Notes: generated from the sequence alone by a model not told the origin. 64,000 nt of DNA from Acidobacteriota bacterium (GCA_016213735.1 JACQZU010000017.1:124001-188000); one strand, 5' to 3'; positions 8,295 through 16,834 are shown, counted from the first letter of the stretch. Made by a program: numbers and translations.

Positions 8295-9026
8295 ATGGAA
8301 CATCACGCCTCCGAACTCTCGAAATGGCTGACCCAGGTCCTGGGTCTGTCCCAGCACAGCTGGGGGGTTTTCGGGCACGGCGCCCCGCTCTCGGTCCTGG
8401 AGCGCTACGACCACCTGTTGAACGCCCTTCTGGCAGCCTGCCTCGCCCTCCTCATCACGGGCGTGGTGAGGGCCCGAATGAAACAGGTGCCGGGCCCCCT
8501 GCAGCAGGTCCTGGAGTTCGTGGTGCAGGGGTTGAAGGACCTGGTCGGCGACAACATTCACCACCACCCCGAGAAGTACCTGCCCTTCGTGGGCACCATG
8601 GCCCTCTTCGTGTTCTTCAACAACCTGTTCGGCCTGCTGCCGGGGCTCAGTCCGGCGACGAGCAACTGGAACGTGACCCTTGCCTGCGCCCTGGTGGTCT
8701 TCCTCTACTACAACTTCCACGGGATGAAAGAGCAGGGCTTCCTCAAGTACTGGGCCCACTTCGCCGGCCCCATCTGGTGGCTGGCGCCCCTGATGTTCCC
8801 CCTGGAGATCCTGGGCCTCCTCTCCCGCATCCTCAGCCACAGCCTCCGGCTATTCGGCAACATCGGAGGGGAACACATGGTGGCCGGCATCTTTTTCGGA
8901 CTCCTTCCCATCCTTCTGCCGGTGCCCCTTCTGGCCATGGGTCTTTTCTTCGGACTCATCCAGACCTTCGTCTTCACCATGCTCACCGTGATCTACCTCT
9001 CGGGCGCCGTGGCCCACGAGCATTGA
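8295..9026 (+). CDS. atpB: F0 ATP synthase subunit a
   Basis: Subunit a forms the two proton half-channels against the c-ring. The essential arginine is present at about residue 185 in SHSLRLFGNIGGEHMVAG, and the last helix ends in the family-typical MLTVIYLSGAVAHEH. The 243-residue length and LFVFFNNLFGLLPG loop are normal for the AtpB family. It lies 9 bp after the atpI-like gene and is followed by a 150-bp leader before atpE. Confidence 0.97.
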   Translation: MEHHASELSKWLTQVLGLSQHSWGVFGHGAPLSVLERYDHLLNALLAACLALLITGVVRARMKQVPGPLQQVLEFVVQGLKDLVGDNIHHHPEKYLPFVGTMALFVFFNNLFGLLPGLSPATSNWNVTLACALVVFLYYNFHGMKEQGFLKYWAHFAGPIWWLAPLMFPLEILGLLSRILSHSLRLFGNIGGEHMVAGIFFGLLPILLPVPLLAMGLFFGLIQTFVFTMLTVIYLSGAVAHEH

Positions 9027-9079
9027 AATCCTCGTGGGGGCAAACGGCCTTCGGCCCGGGCCCCCACACCCCACACCCC

Positions 9080-9096
9080 GCGCCCCTCGCGGGCGC
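9080..9096 (+). other. Stem-loop in the atpB-atpE spacer
   Basis: A 6-bp GCGCCC/GGGCGC stem with a five-base loop lies in the C-rich 150-bp spacer between atpB and atpE. No U-run follows, so it is not an intrinsic terminator. A hairpin here could stabilise the downstream atpE message, whose product is needed in large excess; this role is an inference. Confidence 0.4.
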
Positions 9097-9176
9097 AGCC
9101 CGCTCAGGGCTTCCCCATTCCGACCTACCGTCCCCGGGATTCCGAACCCCCAGGACCCTTTTCAAGGAGCAGTCCC

Positions 9177-9476
9177 ATGAAGAAGTTCCTCACCACCGCC
9201 TTCCTCTTCTGCGTGGCCGTGGCCGCCTTCGCCCAGGGCGCCGAGCCCTCCGCCACGGCCTCCTTCTTCGCCGGCAAGTACCTGGCCCACCTCTCCCTCG
9301 CCATCGGCGCCGCAGGATGCGGCCTGGGACAGGGGAAGGCCGTGGCCGCAGCCTGCGAGGGCATCGCCCGGAATCCCCAGGCCGCTGGCAACATCCGTAC
9401 GACCATGATCATCGGGCTCGCGCTCATCGAAGCCCTCGTGATCTACGTGCTGGTGGCCGCCTTCGCCGTCAAGTAA
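9177..9476 (+). CDS. atpE: F0 ATP synthase subunit c with N-terminal signal peptide
   Basis: Subunit c builds the rotating ring. Residues 1-20 ([20 protein letters not shown]) form a signal-peptide-like extension. Then come the two ring helices joined by the polar loop Arg65-Asn-Pro. The ion-binding carboxylate is Glu85 (LIEALVIY) with Gln52 in helix 1 (GLGQG) and Ala86 after the Glu. That pattern resembles proton-type rings such as the chloroplast one rather than Na+ rings, which have Ser/Thr at that place. AAGGAG precedes the ATG. No F1 genes follow; a strong hairpin does. Confidence 0.95.
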   Translation: MKKFLTTAFLFCVAVAAFAQGAEPSATASFFAGKYLAHLSLAIGAAGCGLGQGKAVAAACEGIARNPQAAGNIRTTMIIGLALIEALVIYVLVAAFAVK

Positions 9477-9496
9477 TCAGCCCTTCCGCTCCACCC

Positions 9497-9520
9497 ATGG
9501 GCGCCCTTCGGGGCGCCCAT
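9497..9520 (+). terminator. Hairpin with UUCG tetraloop after atpE
   Basis: A perfect 10-bp stem ATGGGCGCCC/GGGCGCCCAT closes a cTTCGg loop, an unusually stable RNA hairpin, 20 bp after the atpE stop. Only a short T-containing tail follows, so it may terminate or protect the 3' end of the nuo-atp transcript. Confidence 0.7.
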
Positions 9521-9563
9521 TATCATGTCATCCAGTTCCAGGACGATAGGATGGGGAACGGTC

Positions 9564-10739
9564 ATGTACCTCGAACACCCCTTTTCCCTGCCTCCTGAGA
9601 TCCCCCGGGTGATCCTCGGAGGGGATTCGGCCATTGATCTCGAAGGGCTGCACCTGGGGACGGAGGAGGAGGCCAGGACCTTCGCCCTCCACTACGGCTA
9701 CGACATGGATTCCCCGCCCCAGCGGCTCCAGGTGGTCCAGGGATTCGAGGAGGCCCTCGCCTTTCTGGAAGAGGTGATCCTGGAAGGCACGGGGATGGAC
9801 ATCCCCGAGGACATCTCGGGGCTGCGGGACCCCCTGCAACTGCTCCTGTGGGCCTCGGAACGGCCCCGGAGCCTCCGGTCCCGGTGGGCCTGCGCCGTGC
9901 TCCGCATCATGCACACGCTCTTCCACATCGGCCACAACTTCATCCTCCGCTTCCTGCCCGAGATCCAGGCCCAGGTCTTTTCCGCCTACGATCGCCACCT
10001 GGTGCAGCGCGAGGACGGGAGTTGGCTGCTCCGGGGACGCTACGAGGTCCCGCTGGTGGCGGTGGAGCGCAAGCAGAAGAAGGATCGCCTCTCCATCCTG
10101 CTCAAGCTGCTCCACAAGCCGGAGAACGTCGCCGAGACGATCTACGACCAGGTGGGGATCCGCTTCGTCGCCGAGGACCGGGTTGGGGTCCTCGAGGTGT
10201 TGCGTTTCCTCGTGGACCACCACGTCACCATGGCTGCCCACGTCAAACCCTCCCGGGCACGGAACCTGGTTTTCGACCTCCAGACCCTCAGCGCCTGGGC
10301 CGAGGAACTGCCGGGGGATTTCCAGCCGGCCCACCTGGACGCCGAGGAGCGGGCCGCCCTCGGGCGCCATCTGGCCCTGGAATCCCCCCGGCGTGAAGAT
10401 AACCCCTTTTCCAGCAAGGATTATTCCGCGGTCCAATTTACGGCCAGAACTCTGATCCGGCTGCCCAATCCCGCCGCCCGGACCTTGGAACGGCTACAAT
10501 CGGACTTTGCAGCCATCGGCAAACCTGAACTGGCGGACCTCCTCCACATTCCAGAGTTGATCCAATCCCAGGACGAGTTTACTTTCTTCTTCGCGCACGA
10601 AGTTCAAGTCATGGAAAAGGCCGGGTTCCTGAACGCCCGCGAGGGTCCCGCCTCCCACCAGGAGTACAAGCTACGGAAACGTGAGGCGGCCAGGAAACGA
10701 GTTTTGCAGGGCATCTTGAGGGAGGAAGTACCATGCTGA
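9564..10739 (+). CDS. Uncharacterised protein with RelA/SpoT-like synthetase landmarks
   Basis: I do not recognise a characterised homologue with certainty; the 391-residue product may belong to an unnamed conserved family seen in myxobacteria (TIGR04552/04562-like, from memory, unchecked). Residues 168-369 follow the order of the RelA/SpoT nucleotidyltransferase fold: a basic ERKQKKDRLS segment (169-177), YDQVGIRFVAED with Asp195 where RelA has its Mg-binding Asp, SSKDYSAVQF with Tyr287 where RelA has NGYQSIH, AHEVQVM with Glu346 and Gln348 where RelA has EIQIR, then GPASHQEYK like AAHWxYK. No HD hydrolase, TGS or ACT domain is present. The start at 9564 (MYLEHPF) is preferred to 9525, which lies in the atpE hairpin tail. 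The stop overlaps the next gene. Confidence 0.55.
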   Translation: MYLEHPFSLPPEIPRVILGGDSAIDLEGLHLGTEEEARTFALHYGYDMDSPPQRLQVVQGFEEALAFLEEVILEGTGMDIPEDISGLRDPLQLLLWASERPRSLRSRWACAVLRIMHTLFHIGHNFILRFLPEIQAQVFSAYDRHLVQREDGSWLLRGRYEVPLVAVERKQKKDRLSILLKLLHKPENVAETIYDQVGIRFVAEDRVGVLEVLRFLVDHHVTMAAHVKPSRARNLVFDLQTLSAWAEELPGDFQPAHLDAEERAALGRHLALESPRREDNPFSSKDYSAVQFTARTLIRLPNPAARTLERLQSDFAAIGKPELADLLHIPELIQSQDEFTFFFAHEVQVMEKAGFLNAREGPASHQEYKLRKREAARKRVLQGILREEVPC

Positions 10740-11071
10740 ACATCCAGACCCGCCAGGAGGGCAGCGCTGCGGTGGTGACCATCCAGGGGAAGGTCAATTT
10801 CGAGGTCACGGCCCAGTTGCGGGACGTGATCCGGGATACCGTGGCCCAGGAGCAGCCCAAGCTCCTGGTCATCAACCTCGAAGGGGTCAGCTTCATCGAC
10901 TCCTCGGGCCTGGGGCTCCTGGTGGCGGCCCGCAACAGCGTGGACAAGAACAATGGCAAGCTCCACCTCTGTTCCCTCCCCGTCCAGGTGAAGAAAACCT
11001 TCGACCAGACCAACCTGACCAACTACTTCTCCATCTTCGCCACCGAGCAGGACGCCCTGCGCGGGGCTTGA
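10733..11071 (+). CDS. STAS-domain anti-sigma factor antagonist
   Basis: The 112-residue single STAS domain resembles SpoIIAA/RsbV. The phosphorylatable serine region FIDSSGLGLL places Ser57/Ser58 at the usual position. Such proteins bind an anti-sigma kinase when dephosphorylated and release the sigma factor. Its ATG lies seven bases inside the end of the preceding gene, with GAGGAAG as ribosome site, so translation of the two is probably coupled. The next gene is a PP2C-type phosphatase that could dephosphorylate it. No anti-sigma kinase gene lies in the window. Confidence 0.93.
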   Translation: MLNIQTRQEGSAAVVTIQGKVNFEVTAQLRDVIRDTVAQEQPKLLVINLEGVSFIDSSGLGLLVAARNSVDKNNGKLHLCSLPVQVKKTFDQTNLTNYFSIFATEQDALRGA

Positions 11072-11084
11072 GGCGACCCCAGCC

Positions 11085-12251
11085 GTGAACAAGGGGGTGG
11101 TCCTTGTCGTGGACGACGAACCCCCCATCCGGGACATCCTGAGCTTCTACCTGAAGCGCGCGGGTTACCAGGTCCTGCTGGCGGAAGATGGCCGGAAAGG
11201 TCTTGAGGCCATGGCCAAGCTGCAGCCGGACCTGATCCTCTCTGACCTTCGAATGCCCGAGATGGCCGGGGACGAATTCTGCAAGACGGTGAAGGGAGAC
11301 CCCGCCACCCGGGACATCTACTTCATCTTGGTCTCGGCCCTGGACGGGGCCGTCTCCAGGATCGGCGGGCTCGCCTTGGGTGCGGACGACATGATCGCCA
11401 AGCCCTTCCACGCCCAGGAAGTGATGGCCAAGGTGGAATCCGCCTTCCGCATCATCGAGATGCAGAAGGAAATCAAGCGACAGAACCAGGAGCTCACCCG
11501 GTTCCAGGAGAAGGTGAAAGGCGAACTGGAACTCGCCGCCAAGTTCCAGATGGGCCTCCTGCCCGAGATCCCAGGGCGGGCCAACGGGATCCGCTACACC
11601 CACCGCTACCTTCCTGCGGAAGGAATCGGCGGGGACATCTACACCATCCTTCCCACCCAGGACGGGGGCGCCGCCGTTCTGGTGGCGGATGTCAGCGGGC
11701 ATGGGGTGACCGCCGCCCTCATCAGCGCCATGGTGAAGACGAGTTTCGAGGCCCAGGTCCGACTCGGAGGCGGGCCCATGGACTGGGCCCGTGAGATGAA
11801 CCGCCACCTGTGCGCCAGCACCCTGAGCGAGCAGTTCGCCACGGCCTTCCTGGCCTGCATCGAGCCTGGCCGCCCCGAAATCCGCTACGTGATCGCGGGG
11901 CATCCGGCGCCCTTCCGGCTCCACCGGGGCGCCGCCGGAGGCCTGCACCGCCCGGAGCAGCTGGGCGGGAGGGGATTCATGCTCGGGATCGATGCCACCC
12001 TCCCCTTCGAGGAGCATCGGGCCCCCCTCCTCCCGGGGGACCGCCTCCTCCTTTTCACCGACGGCCTCGTGGAGGTGGAGCGGGAAGACCGTCGCCTGCT
12101 GGGGGAAGACGGCCTGATGCGCCTTTCCGCGGAACTCCCGGCGGACGGGGACCTGGCCGCGGACCAGCTCGTGGGCCAGACCCGAAGCTTCAACCATCCG
12201 GTGGAATTCACCGACGACGTCACCCTGGTGGTGATCGACCGGGTGGACTGA
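11085..12251 (+). CDS. Response regulator with PP2C (RsbU/SpoIIE-type) phosphatase output
   Basis: Residues about 4-120 are a receiver domain with the acidic pair Asp10-Asp11, phospho-acceptor Asp54 (LILSDLRMPEM) and Lys in ADDMIAKPF. A short coiled segment rich in Glu/Lys/Gln (about 128-150) leads to a SpoIIE-type PP2C domain with GGDIY and VADVSGHGV metal-binding motifs and DGLVE near the end. It likely dephosphorylates a phospho-STAS protein, most obviously the product of the gene 13 bp upstream. The start is GTG. This is a phosphorylation-controlled partner-switching module. Confidence 0.93.
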   Translation: MNKGVVLVVDDEPPIRDILSFYLKRAGYQVLLAEDGRKGLEAMAKLQPDLILSDLRMPEMAGDEFCKTVKGDPATRDIYFILVSALDGAVSRIGGLALGADDMIAKPFHAQEVMAKVESAFRIIEMQKEIKRQNQELTRFQEKVKGELELAAKFQMGLLPEIPGRANGIRYTHRYLPAEGIGGDIYTILPTQDGGAAVLVADVSGHGVTAALISAMVKTSFEAQVRLGGGPMDWAREMNRHLCASTLSEQFATAFLACIEPGRPEIRYVIAGHPAPFRLHRGAAGGLHRPEQLGGRGFMLGIDATLPFEEHRAPLLPGDRLLLFTDGLVEVEREDRRLLGEDGLMRLSAELPADGDLAADQLVGQTRSFNHPVEFTDDVTLVVIDRVD

Positions 12252-12329
12252 AGCGGTCTGCGCTTCCTCGTCCAAAGGCTTGCCGGGAACCTCCCGCCCA
12301 GGTTAGACAGGACACTGTTGGAGGCTGCC

Positions 12330-12923
12330 ATGCGACCCCTTGTCATTGCCCTGCTCACCGTCCTGGGCCTCGCGGCTCCGGCCCAGGACCTGAAGCAGCG
12401 GTTCGGCCTGAATTTCAGCGCCACCATCCCCTCCGACACCGCCGGGAAGCTCTACGGGAAGGGGTGGAAGATCGGCGTGCCCTTCTACTTCAGGATCGGC
12501 ATGCCGGTGGAAGGGCGCCTCCGGGTCGAATTCGGCCATTTCAACCAGGGGAAGGCCATGGCGGGATCCTACGGCGTGACCTACGGGCCGACGTCCGCCT
12601 CCACCCGCCTGGTGAGCTACGACTGGCTCATCAACCTGGGGGAGCGGCGGCAGGAGACAGGGGTGGACTTCATCATCGGGATCGGTGGCGCCCACTGGTG
12701 GCGGGAGTACACCTACACCTACTCCAGCCCCGGGTTCTCCAACACCCGCCAGGAATCCGACCACGAACTGGCCTTCGCCGGGACCGTGGGCTTCAGATTC
12801 CGGATCAATCCGAACCTGGCGGTGGAACTCCACCAGGTGCTCACGAGCCTGCCCGGCAGCAGCCGGGACTTCAAGGACGCGGAGTTGAGCCACACGTCCA
12901 TCGGGCTCGGGGTCCGGTTCTAG
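12330..12923 (+). CDS. Secreted outer-membrane beta-barrel-like protein
   Basis: The 197-residue product has a signal peptide (MRPLVIALLTVLGLAAPAQ) followed by alternating hydrophobic/aromatic strands and ends GLGVRF with the C-terminal Phe typical of barrel insertion signals. It looks like a small OmpA/OmpW-type eight-stranded barrel, but I cannot assign a family. The ATG at 12330 is preceded by GGAGG; a TTG twelve bases upstream is less likely. Its stop overlaps the hldD stop on the other strand by 4 bp. Confidence 0.7.
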   Translation: MRPLVIALLTVLGLAAPAQDLKQRFGLNFSATIPSDTAGKLYGKGWKIGVPFYFRIGMPVEGRLRVEFGHFNQGKAMAGSYGVTYGPTSASTRLVSYDWLINLGERRQETGVDFIIGIGGAHWWREYTYTYSSPGFSNTRQESDHELAFAGTVGFRFRINPNLAVELHQVLTSLPGSSRDFKDAELSHTSIGLGVRF

Positions 12924-13861
12924 CCGGTTTCCTCCAGGGTGGCCGCGATGCCGGCCTCCAGTTCCATGAACGAAGCTTGGTAGGCTCCGTCTCCCCTCAG
13001 GGAGGAAAGGTCCGCCTGGGTGAAATTCTGGTACTTTCCGCGCAGTTCCTCGGGGAATGGAATGTAGGCGACCCTCCCGGACCCCAGGTGCCGGATGAGG
13101 GTACGGGCGATGTCATTGAAGCTGCGGGCCTTCCCTGTCCCCCCGTTGAAGATTCCGGCCCGGAAGGGACCGAATCCGAAGTGCAGGTTGAGGGACACGA
13201 TGTCCCCGACGAACACGAAGTCCCGCACCTGCTCCCCGTCCCCGTAACCCTCGCAACCCTCGAAGAGCCGGCATTCCCCCTCCTCCCGGAGTTGTCGAAG
13301 GAGCTGGTGAAGCACGCTCATCATCCGGCCCTTGTGGGCCTCCCGGGGGCCGAAGACGTTGAAATACCTTAGCCCCACGACGGGGCTGGAAACCCCCGGG
13401 AGGACCTGCCGGACGTGCTGGTCGAAGGCCAGCTTGGAGTAGCCGTAGATGTTCAGGGGGCGCTCGTTCACGGGCGACTCGGTGAAGTTCCTGCTCGACC
13501 CGTACACGGCGGCGCTGGAGGCGTAGACGAACGGAGTGCGTCGGCCCAGGCACCAGTGCAGGAGGGCCTTTGAATCCCCGAAATTGTTCTCCATCATGTA
13601 CCGGCCGTCGCGCTCCATGGTGTCGCTGCAGGCCCCGTTGTGGAACACGGCCTCGGCCTTGGCGTCGAAGCGTCCCCCCTCCAGCCGGGCCCGGAAGTCC
13701 CGTTTGTCGAGGTAGTCCGAGATCCGGAGGTCCGCGAGGTTCGCGACCTTCTCGGGGCGGTCGAGGTTGTCCACCACCAGGATGTCGGTGGAGCCCTGGG
13801 CGTTCAGCCTCCGCACGAGGTTGGAGCCGATGAAGCCCGCTCCCCCGGTGACGATCAGCAT
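12920..13861 (-). CDS. hldD: ADP-L-glycero-D-manno-heptose 6-epimerase
   Basis: HldD (RfaD) makes ADP-L-glycero-beta-D-manno-heptose for the LPS inner core. The 313-residue protein starts MLIVTGGAGFIGSN, the NAD(P) Gly-rich motif, and has the extended SDR pair Tyr139-x3-Lys143 (YGYSK), YASSAAVYGS and RYFNVFGPREAHKG; these match the E. coli protein closely along its length. The frame is open further upstream, but ATG 13861 gives the correct N-terminus. It is the last gene of a five-gene minus-strand envelope cluster. Confidence 0.96.
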   Translation of the reverse strand: MLIVTGGAGFIGSNLVRRLNAQGSTDILVVDNLDRPEKVANLADLRISDYLDKRDFRARLEGGRFDAKAEAVFHNGACSDTMERDGRYMMENNFGDSKALLHWCLGRRTPFVYASSAAVYGSSRNFTESPVNERPLNIYGYSKLAFDQHVRQVLPGVSSPVVGLRYFNVFGPREAHKGRMMSVLHQLLRQLREEGECRLFEGCEGYGDGEQVRDFVFVGDIVSLNLHFGFGPFRAGIFNGGTGKARSFNDIARTLIRHLGSGRVAYIPFPEELRGKYQNFTQADLSSLRGDGAYQASFMELEAGIAATLEETG

Positions 13862-13881
13862 GGGCCCCCTCCCGCCCCAGC

Positions 13882-14853
13882 CTACCCGATGGCCTCTTCC
13901 TCCGGAGCCCCCCGGGCGAGGATCCTGGGTCCCAATTCCGCCCAGAGGAGGCCCAGGACGATCAGGGCGCCCCCCAAGACCTGCAGGAGGGAGAGATGCT
14001 CCCGGATTCCGGGGACCCAGCCGCTCACGGCCAGGGCCGCACTGAAAACCGGTTCCAGGCTGAAGAGGATGGCGGCCTCGGTGGCCCCCAGGTGGGCCTG
14101 CTGGCTGGCCTGAAGGTAGAAGGCCACACAGGTCGCAAGGACGGCCAGGAAGAGCATGGAGATCCAGACCAGGGGCCGTGCCAGGGCGGCGAGGGAGCCC
14201 GAGAAGCCTCCGAGGCGGGACCCGTCCGCCAGGGCCTGGGTCGGGGCGAAAGGCGTGATGGCCAAGGACAGGAGGGCCACCACGGCCACCTGGAGGGTGG
14301 CCAGCACCCAGCCGTCGCTGCGGCGCGAGAAATGCGCCGTCATCGAAATGTGCACCCCGCAGAGGACCGCGCACAGCAGGGTCTCGGAATCCCCGAAGTT
14401 CCAGCCGCCGAAGGGTTTTCCGGGTTCATTCACCAGGAAGTAGAGACCAAGGGCGGCGCAGAGGGCCCCCAGGGCGTGGGCGGAACGGAGGCGGTCACCC
14501 ACCACCAGGCTCACCACGGGGGTGAAGATCACGTACAACCCCGTGATGAAACCGCTCTTGGACGTGGTGGTGTAGCGCAGCCCGTCGGTCTGGAGCCAGA
14601 AAATGACCGTGAGGACGAGCCCCAGCAGCAATCCATCCCGGACGCTCTGGCGATCCCAGCGCGCCTTCAGGACCAAGGCAAGGCCCAGAAGCAGGGCGGT
14701 GCCCAGGAGAAAACGGAAACTGAGCAGGGCGCCCACGCTGAGTCCGCCCTGGACGACGGCCTTCATGGCGGCGAAGCTTCCCCCCCACACCAGGGCGGTG
14801 AAGGCGATTCCCAGGGTCGCGCGGAAATGGCGACCGCGGTGGGCATCAGGCAT
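13882..14853 (-). CDS. EamA/DMT-family membrane transporter
   Basis: The 323-residue protein has about ten hydrophobic helices in two EamA halves. The first half has the typical ALVWGGSFAAMKAVVQG start and LRYTTTSKSGFITGLYVIFTP; the second has QAHLGATEAAILFSLEPVFSA and ends LGGALIVLGLLWAE. The substrate cannot be read from sequence; members export amino acids, nucleosides or drugs. It lies between the DUF1573 gene and hldD with gaps of 15 and 20 bp, so it probably shares their transcript. Confidence 0.92.
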   Translation of the reverse strand: MPDAHRGRHFRATLGIAFTALVWGGSFAAMKAVVQGGLSVGALLSFRFLLGTALLLGLALVLKARWDRQSVRDGLLLGLVLTVIFWLQTDGLRYTTTSKSGFITGLYVIFTPVVSLVVGDRLRSAHALGALCAALGLYFLVNEPGKPFGGWNFGDSETLLCAVLCGVHISMTAHFSRRSDGWVLATLQVAVVALLSLAITPFAPTQALADGSRLGGFSGSLAALARPLVWISMLFLAVLATCVAFYLQASQQAHLGATEAAILFSLEPVFSAALAVSGWVPGIREHLSLLQVLGGALIVLGLLWAELGPRILARGAPEEEAIG

Positions 14854-14868
14854 GGGAGGGCCCGGAAC

Positions 14869-15843
14869 TCAGCGGAGGATGGCGGCGACCCGCACGTCCA
14901 CCTCGGGCTGTTCGGGGAGGGTGGTGGTGAAGGTGAGGCGCTCGTTGAGGCTTCCGGCCTTGGAGGAGGAGGACAGCACCACCTGGAGTTCGTGAAGGAC
15001 CTGGGCCTTCTTCCCGATCCCCTCGACCCGGATCAGGGGGTTGCTGGATTTCACGCCCGTCACGAGAAAGGCCTTGCCGTCGGCCGCGCTGAGGGTGAGG
15101 GTGGCCCGCAGTTCCTTCCCCGCAGGCTCGGCCCAGGCCACACGCTCGGGCTTGGCGGTGACGAAGCTCTTCAATTCCCACTGGGCGTTGATGGCAATGA
15201 GGGGCTGGTTCTGGCTCGAGGTCCTCACGGTGATGGCGTCCACTCCCCGGACCTGGCCTCCGGGGACCTTGGATCCGTCGAAGGTGAGCTCCAGCACCAC
15301 GTCGTTTCCTTCCTGCCGGGTGGCGGTGCTGAGGTAGGGGGCCCCTGGGACCTTCACCTCGGTCACCTGCACGGGCTGGCCGTTGCCCGAGGAGAGCCGG
15401 ACCACACCCTTCCTGGGGGTGGTTCGGGGCACCTCGCTGAAGAACAGGGAGGTGGTGCTGGGCATGATCTCCTGGATGACCTCGGCCTCCATGGTGAGGG
15501 CCACCACGGGATTGGCGGGATCGTTGCTCGTGACCTGAATGGATTTCCGCACGACCCCTCGGTTGCCCTTGGGGTCGAAGGTGGCTTCCAGGAACTCGCT
15601 CTCCCCAGGGGCCAGGGACCACTTGCCCAGCATGGTGGAGGTGCACCCGCAGCTCGGATTGATGTTGGTGATGTTCAGGTAGGCCTTTCCGGTGTTGGTG
15701 ACCTTGTAGCGCGCGGCCACCTTCTTGTCGGGAGAGATCTTCCCGAAATCGTGGTGCACCTTTTCGAAGGAAATCGCTGGCTGGGCCGTGGGGGCTTGGG
15801 CGCAGAGGATCGCGGGGAGGGAAAGGGTCAAGAGCAGTCGCAT
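14869..15843 (-). CDS. Secreted DUF1573-domain protein
   Basis: The 324-residue product has a signal peptide (MRLLLTLSLPAILCAQA) and an N-terminal DUF1573 module (ASPM/SPD-2/Hydin-like immunoglobulin fold): HHDFGKISPDKKV, YKVTNTGKAYLNI and INPSCGCTS. The rest, rich in beta strands, may hold one or two further Ig-like domains. The function of DUF1573 proteins is unclear. ATG 15843 with GAGGAA upstream gives a clean signal peptide; longer frames are not coding. It is in the envelope cluster. Confidence 0.85.
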   Translation of the reverse strand: MRLLLTLSLPAILCAQAPTAQPAISFEKVHHDFGKISPDKKVAARYKVTNTGKAYLNITNINPSCGCTSTMLGKWSLAPGESEFLEATFDPKGNRGVVRKSIQVTSNDPANPVVALTMEAEVIQEIMPSTTSLFFSEVPRTTPRKGVVRLSSGNGQPVQVTEVKVPGAPYLSTATRQEGNDVVLELTFDGSKVPGGQVRGVDAITVRTSSQNQPLIAINAQWELKSFVTAKPERVAWAEPAGKELRATLTLSAADGKAFLVTGVKSSNPLIRVEGIGKKAQVLHELQVVLSSSSKAGSLNERLTFTTTLPEQPEVDVRVAAILR

Positions 15844-15868
15844 GGAGATTCCTCGCAGGACATCCATT

Positions 15869-16834
15869 CTATGCCGAGACCAGCCCTTCCAGTTCCTCCA
15901 GCACTCGGCGCGGGCTGAGGTCCGACAGGCAGGGCTGGCCTTCCACGCTGCAATCCCGCTTGAAACAGGGGCTGCAGGGGAGGCCACCCCGGCGAAGGGC
16001 CTGGCTCCGGGGCCCCCAGGGCGTGGACCCTCCTGGGTCCGTGGCCCCGTAGAGGGCCAGCACCGGGGTGCCACAGGCTGCGGCCAGGTGGGACAGGCCC
16101 GAGTCGTTGCCCAGGGCGGCCCTGGCCCCCCGGAGCCAGGCCGCGGCCTCCCGGAGGGTCGTCCTTCCGCACAGGTCCAGGGCCCCCTCCGAGGCCACGA
16201 AGGCGCAGTCGTCGGCCTCCTCCTTCACCCCCAGGACCACCACCTCCAGCCCAGCCCCCCGCGCCAGGCGGGCCAGCTCCAGGTAGTGGACCCGGGGCCA
16301 GGCCTTGGAAGGCCAGGTGGAGCCGGGCATGAGGCAGAGGTAGGGACCCGCGGGCCTGGGGATTTCGACGCCGGGGTCATAGTCGGCGTAGGGCATCGGC
16401 GGGAGCCCGGGCCATCGCTTCGCCAGCACACCGTGGTAGCGCAGGAGGAAGGGCCCCTCGGTCCCCCAGAAGGGGCCGGAATGGGTGTTGAAGGGGCCCT
16501 GGCCGCTCTCGTCCACGCCGATCCGCTCCGGCACCCGGGCCATCCAGGCGGCGAGGGCAGGGCGCAGGGATTTCGGAAAGTGAATGCTGCGGGCGGCGCG
16601 GTGGGTCTTCAGGATTCGGGCCAGGGCAAAGGGGGAGGGCTTCCCTGCGTCCGCCAGCACCGCGTCCGCCAGGGGATGAGCCTCCACCAGGGTCACCGCC
16701 GGCCGGGGGCCCCAGACCACGAGGGGGCCCACCTCCATCTGCCGGAGGAGGCGCAGCACGGGAAGCTGCATGGCGGCGTCGCCCACGAAGCGGGGGAAAC
16801 GCACCCAGGTGGCGCCTGGAGGAATCACAGCCAC
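15869..16834 (-). CDS. Glycosyltransferase family 9 (heptosyltransferase-like)
   Basis: The 321-residue protein resembles ADP-heptose:LPS heptosyltransferases (WaaF/WaaC). It has LMPGSTWPSKAWP for the nucleotide-sugar site, the GT9 signature NDSGLSHLAAACGTP followed by LYGATDPGGSTPWGP, and a Cys-containing tail (PCSPCFKRDC) often seen in this family. It probably adds a core heptose using the product of the HldD pathway. The start is GTG, overlapping the end of the GT4 gene by 10 bp. WaaF is the closest guess, but specificity is not proven. Confidence 0.88.
   Translation of the reverse strand: MAVIPPGATWVRFPRFVGDAAMQLPVLRLLRQMEVGPLVVWGPRPAVTLVEAHPLADAVLADAGKPSPFALARILKTHRAARSIHFPKSLRPALAAWMARVPERIGVDESGQGPFNTHSGPFWGTEGPFLLRYHGVLAKRWPGLPPMPYADYDPGVEIPRPAGPYLCLMPGSTWPSKAWPRVHYLELARLARGAGLEVVVLGVKEEADDCAFVASEGALDLCGRTTLREAAAWLRGARAALGNDSGLSHLAAACGTPVLALYGATDPGGSTPWGPRSQALRRGGLPCSPCFKRDCSVEGQPCLSDLSPRRVLEELEGLVSA

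Noticed and set aside
9525-9563. Upstream start for the RelA/SpoT-like gene
   Set aside because: The segment lies beside the atpE hairpin and reads as low-complexity MSSSSRT; ATG 9564 is a better start.
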